A stretch of DNA of 64,000 bases from Sycon ciliatum (lineage: Eukaryota > Porifera > Calcarea > Leucosolenida > Sycettidae), in contig NC_088649.1 in NCBI RefSeq assembly GCF_964019385.1, positions 20,733,508 to 20,797,507 of the forward strand. Reading direction: 5' to 3'. Within the stretch, counting starts at the first letter, position 1; each line of letters begins with the position of its first letter. The notes under the pieces are model-generated. The model made no database searches. It saw only the letters and a list, made by a program, of their open reading frames with translations, and was not told the DNA's origin. Position numbers and translations under genes: made by a program. Shown one piece after another: positions 10,606 through 22,360 of this stretch.

Positions 10606-13176
10606 ATGAACAACGAGGAAACGTTTACGGTCTGGAAAGATGTGCCTGCTGAACAGCTGAAGCAGAACTCCGTGAAGTTTGTCTGCCCCCGGAACATCAA
10701 AATCTTGGATGTGGCTGAGGCGATCGCGGCCTCCGGCTATGATGACCTCCTATCGGTACAGATAAGTGCAAATAGTCGATGCATTGTAACTTTCCTGTCC
10801 AACGAGAGTGCGATGGCCATGGCAGATCACGGCATTGAGTTGGACGGAACCGCCATATTTGTCCATTTTTTCACGGAACCCCCGGTTGAAATCAGAGTCT
10901 TGGATGCACCAATCTGGGTCTCTGACCCCAATCCAACGATCATTCCCATGTCAGATCTTACTGATCACCACCTAGTCCGCCTTGATATTGTAATACCGGA
11001 ATGGAAGCCCCCAGAAACCCAGAGAACTAGTGTTGTGAGAAAACCAGGAATAGGTACTATCAACTACTCTCAGTTTAATGCTGACCTGAATAATATGCTC
11101 GAGGACTCATCCTCATTTTCAACATTGGACAGTCAAACTTGCCATCTTCTAACGTCTATTGCTGCTGTTACTGATACGCATGCTCCATCTAAACAAGTTA
11201 GACTACCCCTCTGTCCCAAACCTAAGCCTCAACCGTGGGCAACACCAGAGTTACGGAAACTGCTGCAGCGCAGAACTACTCTGCATCGTAGAGTCCTTTC
11301 GCAGCCTGGGAATATGGTTCTTAAGCAACAGTATCGTTCTGTCAGACGTGAGGGGACGCTTCTGAGTAGGAGACTGAAATCCCGTTTCCTGATGCACCAG
11401 TTCTCGGCACTCCGACGAAATCCTAGAGGTCAGTGGGCTCTTCTTAACAGTCTGTCTGGCAGGCGGAAAGTAAGAAATCAGCCAATTGCATCTCTCAGTA
11501 GTCTGACAGAGACATTTGCTAACATAGTGCACGATCCAAGCCGGCCTGCTGACATATGTTTACGCCCAGCCACCCAACAGCCAACTACTGCTGCTCGACT
11601 GTCCCATTTTCGACCCGTAACTGTGGCGCACATCACCACACTGCTCAAAGCAACAAACACAAGTAAGTCACCTGGCTCTGACAACGTCTTACCAGCCGTA
11701 CTGAAGCATGGTCGTGATTCCATAGCAGTTTCTCTCACTGATATTATCAATAAATCTCTGAGCACAGGGTGCGTACCAGATATTTTCAAGAATGCCACAG
11801 TCAGCCCAGTTTTCAAATCAGGCGATGCAGAAAGCTCTACTAATTACAGACCAGTCTCATTATTGCCCATATGCAGCAAGATATTAGAACGAGTTGTCTT
11901 GGAGCAGCTGATTGCATTCTTTAAGTTACACAACATCATGTACGTGCCTGACAATCAATTTGCCTACCGTACCAACAGCTCGTGTGAGGACTGCCTAGCG
12001 CTAGTGGTCGACGAATGGCTCCAAGCCCTTGATAACAACGAGTACTGTGGCATAGTGTTTGCAGATATGAGCAAAGCTTTTGACCGAGTTAAGCATCAAG
12101 AGCTCATTGACGAGTTGAAGATGCTTGGCATTGCTGACACTGCACTTGCTTGGTTTGCAAGCTACCTGACCAGACGCGTCCAGCGAGTAAGAGTAGGACA
12201 ACAGCTAAGTGGGGCCCGCCCTTGCACAAGAGGCGTCCCACAAGGCTCCGTGCTCGGCCCATTGCTATTTTGCATTTACACCCGTGACGCACCACAGTGC
12301 TTCCAACATGCATTAAATCAACTTTATGCCGATGATATCACACTCTATATCAGGCACAAGTCCATCCAGATCATCTCAACCCAGCTGAGTGCTGACCTTG
12401 CCGCTCTGGACCGCTACCTAGATCAGAAGGGATTGGTGTTAAACCCGTCCAAGACTCAGTTTGTCCTGCTCAGGCGACCGAGCACGGAGCTGCCACCTGG
12501 CACCGCAGTCAACTGCCGGGGCACTTCCATAGTCCCATCTGCTTACGCTCGGCACTTAGGAATACTGGTTGACGAACATCTGTCTTTCTCAACCCAAGTG
12601 GATGCAGTATGTGCAAATGTCAATAGGAAGGTTGGAGCATTTGTCCACGCAAAGCAGAATATCAGCATTTTTGGCAAACGACTTTTCTATTTATCGATCA
12701 TTCAGTCCACATTTGAGTTTGGCAGCACTGCATATATTCATTGCTTATCACAAGCCCTATATGACAAGCTTCTTACTGCCAGCCGCGTAGCATTAAAGAG
12801 AATATTTTCGTTGGATAGAATGACTCCCACCACTCTTCTATACAGTCATACTAACTTGTACGCCCTTGAGAAACGCCTCAACTTCAAAACCTATGTATTT
12901 GTTTACCGCTGCCTGAATGGACTTGCTAGTCCTCTTCTGCGAGACCGCTTTACCTTGCGCGCCCATGGTGCTCGCACTGCAGCCACCACCCGTGGCCAAG
13001 TCTCTGCTGCTCTTGTTCTGCCCCCCGCTAACACCCGATATGGCTTTAGTGCAATTTCTTATTTGGGCGCTGCCAGGTGGAATACACTTCCACCGGCTTG
13101 CCGCATGTCTAGTTCACCAGCTGAATTTCGCTCATCCATCAAATTATACCTAGGGTTCCCTGTAAAAAGGCGCTGA
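10606..13176 (+). pseudogene. 856-aa chimeric ORF: LINE ORF1 N-terminus joined to inserted LINE RT
   Basis: One uninterrupted 856-codon frame. Residues 1-106 are the N-terminal ORF1 domain of the outer LINE (ending VLDAPIWVSD). From about residue 108 it is the tail of an apurinic endonuclease (DLTDHHLVRLDI), a basic linker and a full reverse transcriptase with SPGSDNV, FADMSKAFDRVKH (motif A), TRGVPQGSVLGPL (motif B) and YADD at about residues 574-577 (motif C). The C-terminal thumb region runs to AEFRSSIKLYLGF. The fusion is an accident of nested insertion, because the target duplication TGACC sits exactly at the joint. Whether it is translated is unknown; it lacks most of the endonuclease. 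Confidence 0.85.
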
Positions 13177-13223
13177 CGCCTGTTGGGAATTCCCTAGTAA
13201 AAGAAGAATAAAAATAATATAAT
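10928..13223 (+). mobile_element. Inner 5'-truncated LINE, same family as the outer one
   Basis: It is bounded by TGACC at 10923-10927 and again at 13224-13228. It begins inside the endonuclease C-terminus, contains an intact reverse transcriptase frame and ends with CCTAGGGTTCCCTGTAAAAAGG, a G+C hairpin-like stretch, CCTAGTAAAAG and an AATAAAAATAATATAA tail. The outer element has the same 3' end structure (CCTAGGGTACCCTGTAAAAAG). Truncation at the 5' end and a short target duplication are typical of target-primed reverse transcription. Confidence 0.85.
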
Positions 13224-13228
13224 GACCA

Positions 13229-14152
13229 AGATCTCATTGTCGGTTTGGCGGGGTACGGGACATGCGCAGGCACGCAGGGAGTACGGCATGGGCACATTGT
13301 CACGAAATCTGGCTTGAGAGTTGCTACGGGTATACGACATTAATTTTGACCTTCAAGCTAAACAAGGGCACCCACATCCCGTCCGTCATGAAAACCCAGG
13401 GCGGGCTGACTGTACGTGTATGCTACGATGGCCAGGTGCGTACTTGCAATGTGTGCAACAACCCTGACCACCTCGCAGCACAATGCCCAAATAAGGGCAT
13501 AAACGCACGTGCACCACCCCCTACAGGGCGAGCCCCACCACCACAGGCTGGGGAGGCGTGCAGTCAAGGCCCGTCTGGCAGCACGGAGGTAGTTGAGACA
13601 TCCACGACATGCACACCGCCACCAGCTGGGGAGGCGTGCAGTCAAGGCCCGTCTGCCAGCACGGAGGTAGTTGTAGCTGTACCACCACCAAACACGTACA
13701 GTCAAGCCCTGCAAAGTCCAACCGCACGCGCACCCCCCGCCAGCACTGAGGTACCACCACCAAACACGTACAGTCAAGCCCTGCAAAGTCCAACCGCACG
13801 CGCACCACCTGCCAGCACTGAGGTGGTCGCAGCCGCAGTACCGCACACAAGCTTGACCCCAGCGCAGCCAGCAGCGTCGCCAGCCGCCAACACAGTCGCC
13901 TGCACCCCAGTCACGCCGACGACTGCTCTGGCCACCTCCAGGGGGAAAACCACACACCCATCACCGGACACTGAAGACGATGGCTTTACTCCAGTGAAGA
14001 GGGGAAAGAACTCCTTTCGCCCAGGTAACAGTGCCACCTCGGAATGCCAGAACAACGACACAGACCCAGAGGTCACGTGGGCTAACGAAGCCAGTGCGAA
14101 AGAGGTCGAAAACCTCCTCAAGCGGATCCGCAGACACAAGGGCAGCTTCTAA
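13229..14152 (+). pseudogene. LINE ORF1, C-terminal part, CCHC zinc knuckle
   Basis: Directly after the right TGACC duplication the frame continues the ORF1 interrupted at 10927 (VSD followed by QDLIVGLAGYG). Frameshifts between about 13255 and 13350 then move it to the frame holding FKLNKGTHIPS, TVRVCYDGQVRTC and the zinc knuckle CNVCNNPDHLAAQC. Next comes a proline- and alanine-rich stretch with two kinds of tandem duplication: a 72-bp unit (VPPPNTYSQALQSP) at about 13680-13823 and a longer unit (GEACSQGPS) at about 13547-13670. The C-terminus is charged and overlaps the next frame. ORF1 proteins of this type bind element RNA; this copy is defective. Confidence 0.75.
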
Positions 14153-17100
14153 CCGGTCTACAGCCACAGGCGTGCAGCCACCACTCTCCCCTCCTCCTCC
14201 ATCAAACACTTGTAAGTTACCCCACACTAGCCTTAATGTAGGAACCCTCAACATTTGCAGCCTCAGGAACAAAGTTGAAGAAGTCCACCACCTTTTTCAT
14301 AATTTTAACCTAGATGTATTAGCCATTACTGAAACTTGGCTCAATAACACTATAAGCGATGCCCTAATTGCAATACCTGGCTGCTCTATACTTAGATCTG
14401 ACAGGACTAGCCAGCAAGGTGGAGGAATATGTTTTTATGTCAGGCACTCACTCACTGTCACTGCCATCACCTTCCCAAATCCAAACCAGCTTGAAGTCTT
14501 GTGCATTGTGGTGCAGACCACAAAAACTGACCAGCTTACACTGACCTGTGTCTACAGGCCCCCAAACAACACTGTGGGCTTTTGGCAGCTTCTTACAGAT
14601 ACCGCCGATCATCTCTACAACCCACGTGCACCGATGATTGTTCTGGGTGACCTAAACTGTGACACACTGCGAACACCACCCACATACCACCTTCACCATT
14701 TCAAAGAGTTCGGCAGCTCACTTCACCTTGAGAACATAATCTCCTCTCCCACACGATTCCCCAGCCAATCATGTCTAGACGTTGTACTGGTCGATCAACA
14801 GTTGCTAGGTCGTGCGCCAGGCAGTTCCAGAGTTCATCTGGAACCAAGCTGTACATCCCGTAGTAGACGTCAGTGATCATCACCTTGTAACTTTCTCCTA
14901 CAGCGCCCCTGGTAGAGCTTCATCACCCGCAACTACAGGGATACGACATATCCGCCGACCACCTCTGTCTTCAATCAGCCCTAATATGCTGAAAACCGAA
15001 ATCGCAAAGAATGTGGCCGAATCGACGAGCAGCACCTTCCAATCGCTGGATGAATCAGCATCAGCGTTTCGCGACAGCGTCCTGTTGGCCGTAAACACTC
15101 TGTGTCCACTACGGCCCTGTCGCAGTCAGAAATCACGGAAACCTAAGCCATCCCCGTGGTGTACACCAGCGCTAACAAATCTCTTCCACCGTCGCAAACA
15201 TCTTTACCGCGGGGTTATGAGAAACCCGACTGACACCCAGCTCTTGCAACTGTACCGTGCAGCAAGAAGAGAAGGCACGCTGCTTAACAAACGCCGAAAG
15301 AATCAATATTTAGTAAGGGAGTTCTCAGACTGCCGAAATGATCCTCGCCGCCAATGGAAACTGCTCAACAAACTCCTTGGTCGGAACACCACTCCAACAC
15401 CTCTCAAAGCCGACGTTTCCAGCCTCACCAACTTCTTTGGATCGGTCGTCTCTGACCCAGAGCGACCCCCTTCCCTGCAAATCCCCCAAGGCCCCCGACA
15501 GCTCACCAGTTTCGCAAATTTCACCCCTGTCACTACCACTGAAGTCTGCAAGCTCCTCAAGAAGATCTCCCCTTTCAAATCCACCGGATCCGACGAACTC
15601 CCCGCCCCCTTCCTCTGAAGATCTGTGCAGAAGAACTAGCCGGTCCCCTCTGTCTCATTTTCAACGAATCACTCTCCCTCGGTTCCTTTCCAGACATATA
15701 TAAAGTAGCGTCTGTATTCCCCCTCTTCAAGAAAGGCAATCCAGAATGTCCCTCTAACTATCGCCCCATATCTCTACTCCCCATCGTATCCAAGCTTCTA
15801 GAAAAGATCGTCCTTCATCAACTGCAGCGCTATATCAACACCCACCCAGAGCTCATTATTCTTCCTTCCCAACAGTTCGCCTACCGCTCTGATCATTCCA
15901 CAGAGGATGCACTTTCACTGGCTATAGGGAGGTTTAGTTCCCACGTAACGGAAACGCGTACGTGGGTGATCCACGTAAAGTGGATGAAGGGCACCCACGT
16001 TGCAATGTTGTGTTTAGTCACACGGAACAAACAAAAGCATAAAGCGAAAGGCCTTAACCTGGTCAAAGACGAAGCTACCCGGGCCTAAGAAGCGCATCCA
16101 ATATTTTGATTTCATGCTTCGGAAACTTCTTCAGCTGAGCACCCTCACAGCTCGCACAATGCGCTCCATTCTGATTATCTCCCACGTTTTGGCGGAACGT
16201 GGGTGAGCCTCCATACACGGTATGTCGTGAATCAGAAAACGTCTGTACGTGGGTCACTGAGTATCACGTGGTACACACACGTAAAGTACCCACGGATTAC
16301 GTGGGACTAAACCTCCCTTATATCAAAGTGGCAACAACGCTTGGATGACGGTCAGAACACCGGAGTGTTATTCTTGGACATGAGCAAGGCGTTCGACAGG
16401 GTCAAGCACCAGCCACTCATCAACGAGCTCTACTCCTGCGGTATTTGTGGCACAGCACTGTCTTGGTTCGCCTCCGTTCTAAGCGCTCGTCGACAGACAG
16501 TGACGAACCCCTCCACAAAAACATCCGGCGACTCCGTGACCTGTAGTCGAGGGGTACCTCAAGGCTCTGTCCTGGGCCCCGTTCTTTTCACAATCTACAC
16601 AAGACACGTAACAGACGTCACACCAACTCACACATCTAACATACTCTACGCCGACGATATAGGACTCTACACATCGAGCAGCTGCATCAACACGATACAG
16701 GGCCGACTATCAGAGAGCTTCGATGCGGTTAAATCACACCTCACGGAACTGGGCCTCCTACTGAACCCCGACAAAACTCAACTATTAATCGTCCGCCGGA
16801 AGACAACCCCATTTCCACCTACCTTCACTGTCATCTGTGGTAACTTCCCAGTATCCCCTTCCCAGTGTGTCCGTTACCTTGGAGTGCTAGTCGACCAGCA
16901 CCTTGCCTTCAAGGAGCAGGTCGGGAAAGTTGTTGCTGACGTCAACCGTAAGCTGGCCGCATTCCGCAGAATACGACATCACATCACCACCCAGGCACAA
17001 CGTTCCTTTTACCTAAGCATTATCCAATCCACCATGGAGTACGCCAGCAACTGCTACGTTCACAAGATATCAGCAACCCTATACAACACACTCATTCGAT

Positions 17101-17486
17101 GCTTCAAACGTAGCCTCAGGATAACATTTGGCTACCCACCATGCCACCCAACCGCCACCATTTGTCAACGCCACAAAATTATTCCTGTCGCCATCCGTTA
17201 TAACCTAAAGATATTTTGCCTTGTCTATAAATGTGTGCATGGCCGCCGCAGCCCTCTACTTGCCGAGCTTTTTGTACTTAGATCAAATAGCAACCATACC
17301 AATGCCTTGACCAGGGGACAGTCCGCCCTGGCGTTAGCCCTGCCTAATGCTTCGTCACGGTACGGGTTCTATGCTTTGCCTTACCTGGCTGCTGACAGGT
17401 GGAATTCGCTTCCAGCAGCATGCCGCCAGGCAGCCTCCTTTGCAATGTTCAACAGTACTCTTCGCAGCCTCTTTTGCAACACATAA
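14031..17486 (+). pseudogene. Outer LINE ORF2: endonuclease and reverse transcriptase, broken
   Basis: The first frame (to 14876) carries an apurinic endonuclease: VGTLNICSLRNKV, DVLAITETWL, GGGICFYVRH, CVYRPPN, MIVLGDLNCD. The second frame (14812-15618) completes it with DVSDHHLVTF and runs through the linker to SPFKSTGSDELPAPF. An extra CT at about 15613 then shifts the frame. The RT continues through NYRPISLLPIVSKLLEK and FAYRSDHST, is cut by the MITE at 15927, and resumes at 16323 with FLDMSKAFDRVKH (motif A), RGVPQGSVLGPV (motif B) and YADD at 16647-16658. It ends at 17486 after the usual NSLPAACRQA block. All catalytic motifs are recognisable but split across frames. Confidence 0.85.
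15927..16318. mobile_element. 392-bp MITE inserted in the LINE RT
   Basis: The ends are inverted repeats: GGGAGGTTTAGTTCCCACGTAA at the left and, as reverse complement, GGGAGGTTTAGTCCCACGTAA at the right. TATA flanks both sides (15923-15926 and 16319-16322). The host reading frame (LSLAI then SKWQQR) is contiguous if one TATA and the element are ignored. The interior repeats CCCACGT and has no coding capacity. If the terminal TA belongs to the element the duplication is just TA, as in mariner-like transposons. Confidence 0.9.
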
Positions 17487-17660
17487 TGGCACAGTATGCA
17501 GCCACCGTTTTCTTTTTTTCTTTACTCTATTTCACACACTTACGGCTTTCTTCATTCAGCTCTATTTCACGCACTTACCTAGGGTACCCTGTAAAAAGAC
17601 TCACAGTCTGTGGGGATTGCCCTAGTAAAATAATAAATACTACTACTACTACTATAATAT

Positions 17661-19784
17661 TCAAACCGATTGAAACGTTTTTGCAATACAGTGATGTGGC
17701 CAATCAACGGAAAAAGACATTTCCATCAGTTCTTATAACATATATGATGAGCTAGGCAAAAAAGCATAAAAGCATAGCGTAGGGCCCTGAGCTTCCAAGC
17801 TCTCTCGTTCGTTTCTTTTTGTTGTCCATATGTTTTCCAGTAGGGCTGTGAAAAAATAAAAATAAAGAACTGACTGTCTGCACCTGCACGTGATGTGCCA
17901 CTGCATTGTGTAGAGTACCCGGTTTATCTGCATGTGTGTATGTACATGTATATGTGTACATGTCAACACGGCATGCTTTGTGCTAGTCTGGCGCGACAAT
18001 TTCTAGGACGCAGTAATCGATATCATAATCGAATCGATACAAGGGTAGGTTAACCGATAGTTGAAAAGTGTAATCGTTTCACCCCTAATTGATACCATAT
18101 CCAAGTCTGACTCTCACCGTGAGATCCTGGCAACAATATTACCTGGTACATGATATATTCAGACACTGAAATAAGCATCTTTTTGGAACAACACGTGTGC
18201 CTATCTGCTAGTGTAATGTGACACACATGCCGAATCAGTCATAGATAATTTACCCCCTCACCGTTGTATGCGCAGACTCCACTTCGCCGTGTCAAGTACT
18301 CCTCTTTCGGTGGGCTACTCCACTAAGGTGCTTGTCTTAAACGATTCACATTCATCCTGCAAACCTACACGACTTGCATAGTTTTCTCTGTCGGCCGAAG
18401 TGCGTGCATTGCACACATTGAGATTCACTCCCTCCGTACAGGCCAGTACAGAGCCGCCCACCAATTGAGTCTGTTTTGCGTACTCAGACTTTTGATTTTC
18501 CGTATCTTGCAGTGTTTTGAGTACTGCCATGTACATTGCATGCATGCTTGCACTATAAAGTTTTTTGACACGCACATGCATGTCGGTGGCTGCATTTGGT
18601 AGTGTAAAACATGTGTGACTTGCACTCACGACATTTTTTGTGCTACATGTACATGTTGTCGTGGTGCGGCATGCACTCGCTTTGGCAAGACTATTCATCG
18701 CTCAGCTTACACCTGATTTAGATACCATTGCCTTTGGGTTTTCCGTCATAATAATAATAATAATAATAATAATAGCTTGCAATGCTTCTACACAGCTGAT
18801 TGATCCTATTCGATTTTCTGTACCATTTGCTCAAATTCTGTAGTGCGAACAAGGAGTGATTTCCGTACAAATACAGAAAAATATGGAGGGCTGGTACTTG
18901 GTAGCACTGCTAGTATGGTAGTGCCAGGCTAAGCTAGCTGGAGGATCAAATACTTGTTTGGTTCTTTCAGTCATTTTCACGACATATTTTCTTTATCATG
19001 ATCCCCGGGGTGTGGCGTTCTTACGAATGCGGAAACTCAGTCTTTCTAACCGAGTCTCACGTGCACTGTGGATTTGTTCTTCTTTTATTCACAATGCCAT
19101 GGATCGATTCATCGCTTCTTCACACCTGGGTCCTGTTTTTTATTTATTTATTTTTTACAATGATCACCGCTCACAGGCAAAGACAAAAAATTGCATAGTG
19201 GGAGCATAGTGATGGTGGGGCTTTTTGCCCTCAGCCGACCTGAGGTCTCGGCGTCATGGGGACATAAAACGCACCAAAAAAAGAAGAAAAATGAAAGAGT
19301 TACATGTACATGATACGAAATGTTAGGAGGAGAGACAGTATATTTTAAGGAGGGAATGATAAGACAGGCAGTGCTAGGAGGAGAAGGAGAGAATAGAAGA
19401 ACAGACGTTATTGGGAATAGTATGTGGAGCGGAATTTGGAAGTCATGGGGTGAGGCAGATATGATGCTGATGATCAGAGATGGTTCTGTCGGTCCACATT
19501 CTTGCAGGTACTACAAACAGATTGCAGATCGTCGTGCTTTGGCGGCACGAAACTGTATTTGGGGCAGTGCAATCTCGGCGGTACTCATAAATCAAAAAGC
19601 CCAGACTCTGGAGATTTTCCTGATATGCGAATTTATTTTGCAAACTCGGTCAATGGGTCCTTGAACCTTTCCCTCCAGATTTGAAACTGCCAACGATAGT
19701 ATGCCACTGACCAGTGCATTACTTGTAACGTACTTATGTACAATGAATATGAGTATTTCGACAACACATCTAACATAAGCCTTA
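17661..19784. other. No gene recognised; AAT microsatellite and possible retroposon tail
   Basis: No coding sequence is recognised. A run of ATA/AAT triplets lies at about 18748-18774. About 17748-17805 (GCTAGGCAAAAAAGCATA to CTTCCAAGCTCTC) recurs in inverted form at about 63095-63170. At about 19205-19290, GACCTGAGGTCTCGGCGTC, GGGGACATAAAACGCACC and an A-run look like the 3' end of a 5'-truncated poly-A retroposon. Confidence 0.4.
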
Positions 19785-20452
19785 CCGTCAAGAAGGTGAA
19801 CTCGCGTTCTTCGCACACTGTAGACAAGGGCAAAGAGATAAAAATGGATCTAAATCCGAATAAGATCAGCACACGTTTCCGAAAATTTTAATGAAAGGGT
19901 GAGCATAATAAGCAAATGAATCTAAGGAAACCGGTCAACTCAGAGATCACCTGTCATCGAGTATTCCGTAAAAGGAGGCCTCGGCAGCGGAAAAGCTAAA
20001 TTTAGAAAAGAGATCCTGTCAGCTTTTCCATATTTATTGCATTCCACCCAAAATCAGCACACTTTTCGTAAATGAAAGAGTCAACACAAGCAAATGAATC
20101 AAAGGGAACTGGTCAACTCACTTGTCATTGAGTAATATTCCGCGAAAGGAGGTCTCAGCAGCGCCGAAACGAAACAGCTCATGCAAGAAGCAGTTCCAAA
20201 GAAGGAAGTTCCTCGTGCATGCATATCCGAAAAGGCAACAACAAAAAGTCTGCAATGCACACGCATGCGGCCAGCCGGCCGCGCGATGGTAGGACTAGGA
20301 ACCATGGAGTAGCTCCCTGGTCCAGGACCAGGTACCGAGCATCTTACGTAGAAACTTACGTAGCTACGTAGACAACGTGTCTGAATAGCGGTGTCGTTAG
20401 ATAGCGCCATGTGAACACAATAATAGAAAAGCTGACAGGATCGCTATTCTAA
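19785..20452. repeat. Dispersed repeat family A, copy 2 (composite)
   Basis: About 19785-19890 (GAAGGTGAACTCGCGTTCTTC to GATCTAAATCCGAATAA) is repeated at about 39770-39870. About 20100-20450 is repeated at 6866-7235. Both share GGTCAACTCAC, TCATTGAGTAATATTCCG and AAGCAGTTCCAAAGAAGGAA. Its right edge abuts the microsatellite tail of the LINE beginning at 20453. Confidence 0.7.
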
Positions 20453-20590
20453 ATTATTATTATTATAGACAACTCCTCATGGCATGAGAAGAAAATCAGC
20501 CAGTACGGGAGATGTGGGTGAATAAAAGAAGAAAAGAAGAAAAGTGATGGTCAAGACGGAGAAGCATGGGAGGGACAGGTGATGGTGAAT

Positions 20591-22210
20591 CTAGTGAGCA
20601 GATTTAAATGCGTCCAGGGTACTGGCATTGCGCGTAGTAGCGGGCAGCGCGAGCCAAGCAGAGTAAGCAACAAAGAGTGGAGAGCGTACAAGGGAGGACG
20701 TTTTAGCCAAGGGGAGGGCAACAGAGCATCTTGTCTGGGAGCCATCTGTGTTTCGGAACCAGTTATACACGTTAAGATGAGGAGGATGTAGAGCTAGTTT
20801 AAATTTGTGAGCAAAAGTGCAAATTAATTTTTGACGGTGGGTCGACTGTGGGCAAGCATTTGCAAGGACATACAGGGAAGCAGAAAAGTAGAGAGGGGGT
20901 AGACTAAACAGGATACGAAGAAGTTTTCTATGGTGGATTTCGAGACGCTCAGCGAGAACCGAGGACAAGTCACACCAGCTAACAGCAGCGTACATGAAAA
21001 GAGGCAGAATGTACAGTTTGTAAAACAAAATTTTACATTCGAAAGGAAGATGTAAACAATGGGGACATATAACACCTAGGGCAGAGCTTGAACGGCTGCA
21101 AAGAGCATCAATATGGAAAGACCAAGAGAGACGATCATCAAGCATTAGTCCCAGGTGTTTATGGTTGGAAACAACCTTAATGGGTTTTGGGAAATCAGGA
21201 TGGTGTAAAAGTGACATGGATGAGATTGGGGGAAGGAACATGATTTCGGTTTTAGTCAGGTTGGGTCTAAGTCGCCATGTTTGCATCCAGCGTAGGACAC
21301 TGCATATCTGAGCCGACACTCGAGGTACAAGAGCCGCTGAGGACGAGGATGCTGACAGTAGGGTTGTATCATCAGCAAAGAACGAGACGCCTGGGTCTAT
21401 AGACGGTAAATCATTTACGTATGCTACGAACAAAAGAGGTCCAAGTATGGAGCCTTGGGGAACTCCAGAAGACATTGGTAGAGGATCAGAGTTGATGGAG
21501 AGGGCAGAAACAAACTGTGATCGGCTACTCAGATAGGACTCCAGCCAGGACAGAGCAGGGCCAGACACACCAAAGACAATATGTAGCTTGGCAAGGAGGC
21601 CACGATGCCAGACAGTATCAAAGGCCTTTGCCAAGTCAAAGAAACAGAGAGCAATATGGTGTCGAGTATCACGAAGGGTGGCAATGTCTTGTACTAGACG
21701 AGCTAGTTGGCCAGAGGTTGAGTCGTTGCGCCGAAAGCCAGATTGGGAAGGGCTAAGGCATGGCGAAATGTGGCAATACAACTGGTCATAAAATACCTTT
21801 CCACACACTTTTGAAAGGGAGCAGAGAAGAGATATTGGAGGATAGTTTGAGGCTTGTGATCGGGAGCCTTTACACTTGTAGATGGGCGTGACCTTAGCGA
21901 TCTTCCAACGATCAGGAAATACGCCGGAGGAGTAGGAAAGGTTGAATATAAGGCACAGTGGATACGCCAGAGATGGAGCCAGAACTTTGAGAACCTCATT
22001 TGGTAGGGCATCAGGACCAGGGCTTTTGTTGCTTTTTAGTCTTTTTGGGTAGCTGCGAACAGATGATGTGGTGGTATGTATAGAGCGCAGATCAGAAGAC
22101 ACAGTCGCAGAACGTTGCAGAGATGGTATTGGAGAGGAATGGTCGTCTGGAATACCAGCTGATGTAAAGTGCGTATTGAGGGTATTAGCTACAGACTTGG
22201 GGTCAGTCAC
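20591..22210 (-). pseudogene. LINE reverse transcriptase domain
   Basis: A 539-codon frame with the canonical RT order: NKSPGPDALPNEVLK, SNYPPISLLCSLSKV, SQSGFRRNDST, CFFDLAKAFDTVWH (motif A), SGVPQGSILGPLL (motif B), FFADDTTLL with FADD encoded at 21368-21379 (motif C), then HKHLGLMLD and the C-terminal RKLLRILF block. The first methionine at 2210 bases into the element's RT region is not a natural start; upstream linker and endonuclease lie in other frames, so this is the 3' part of a broken ORF2. The usual YRPISLL motif reads YPPISLL, a substitution at a conserved arginine. Confidence 0.85.
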
Positions 22211-22360
22211 TATCGAACCATTGGAAGCTAATAACGGCGGTATGTCTTGACGTGTACTAGTTGTCCTTTGAGTGCGAACAAAGGTATACAGGTTAGGCCT
22301 GGAAGAGGGGTGAGATAGGGTGGTAGTGAGCGAACGTAAATATGCTCGATACTTAGAATG

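Larger units (their letters stand above)
10606..17640 (+). mobile_element. Outer LINE (CR1/L2-like group) with two nested insertions
   Basis: Its parts in order are the ORF1 N-terminus (10606-10927), an inserted LINE (10928-13223), the rest of ORF1 (13229-14152), an apurinic endonuclease (about 14215-14900) and reverse transcriptase (to 17486), the latter split by a MITE. A 3' end with a short hairpin region and an (AAT/ACT)n tail lies near 17580-17660. Removing the two insertions rejoins the frames at both sites, so the element was there first. Frameshifts in ORF1, near 14.85 kb and at about 15.61 kb show it is dead. The clade call rests on domain order and microsatellite tail only. Confidence 0.8.

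Noticed and set aside
20160-20180. CGAAACGAAACAG as a hammerhead 3' core
   Set aside because: No CUGAUGA lies upstream at a workable distance.
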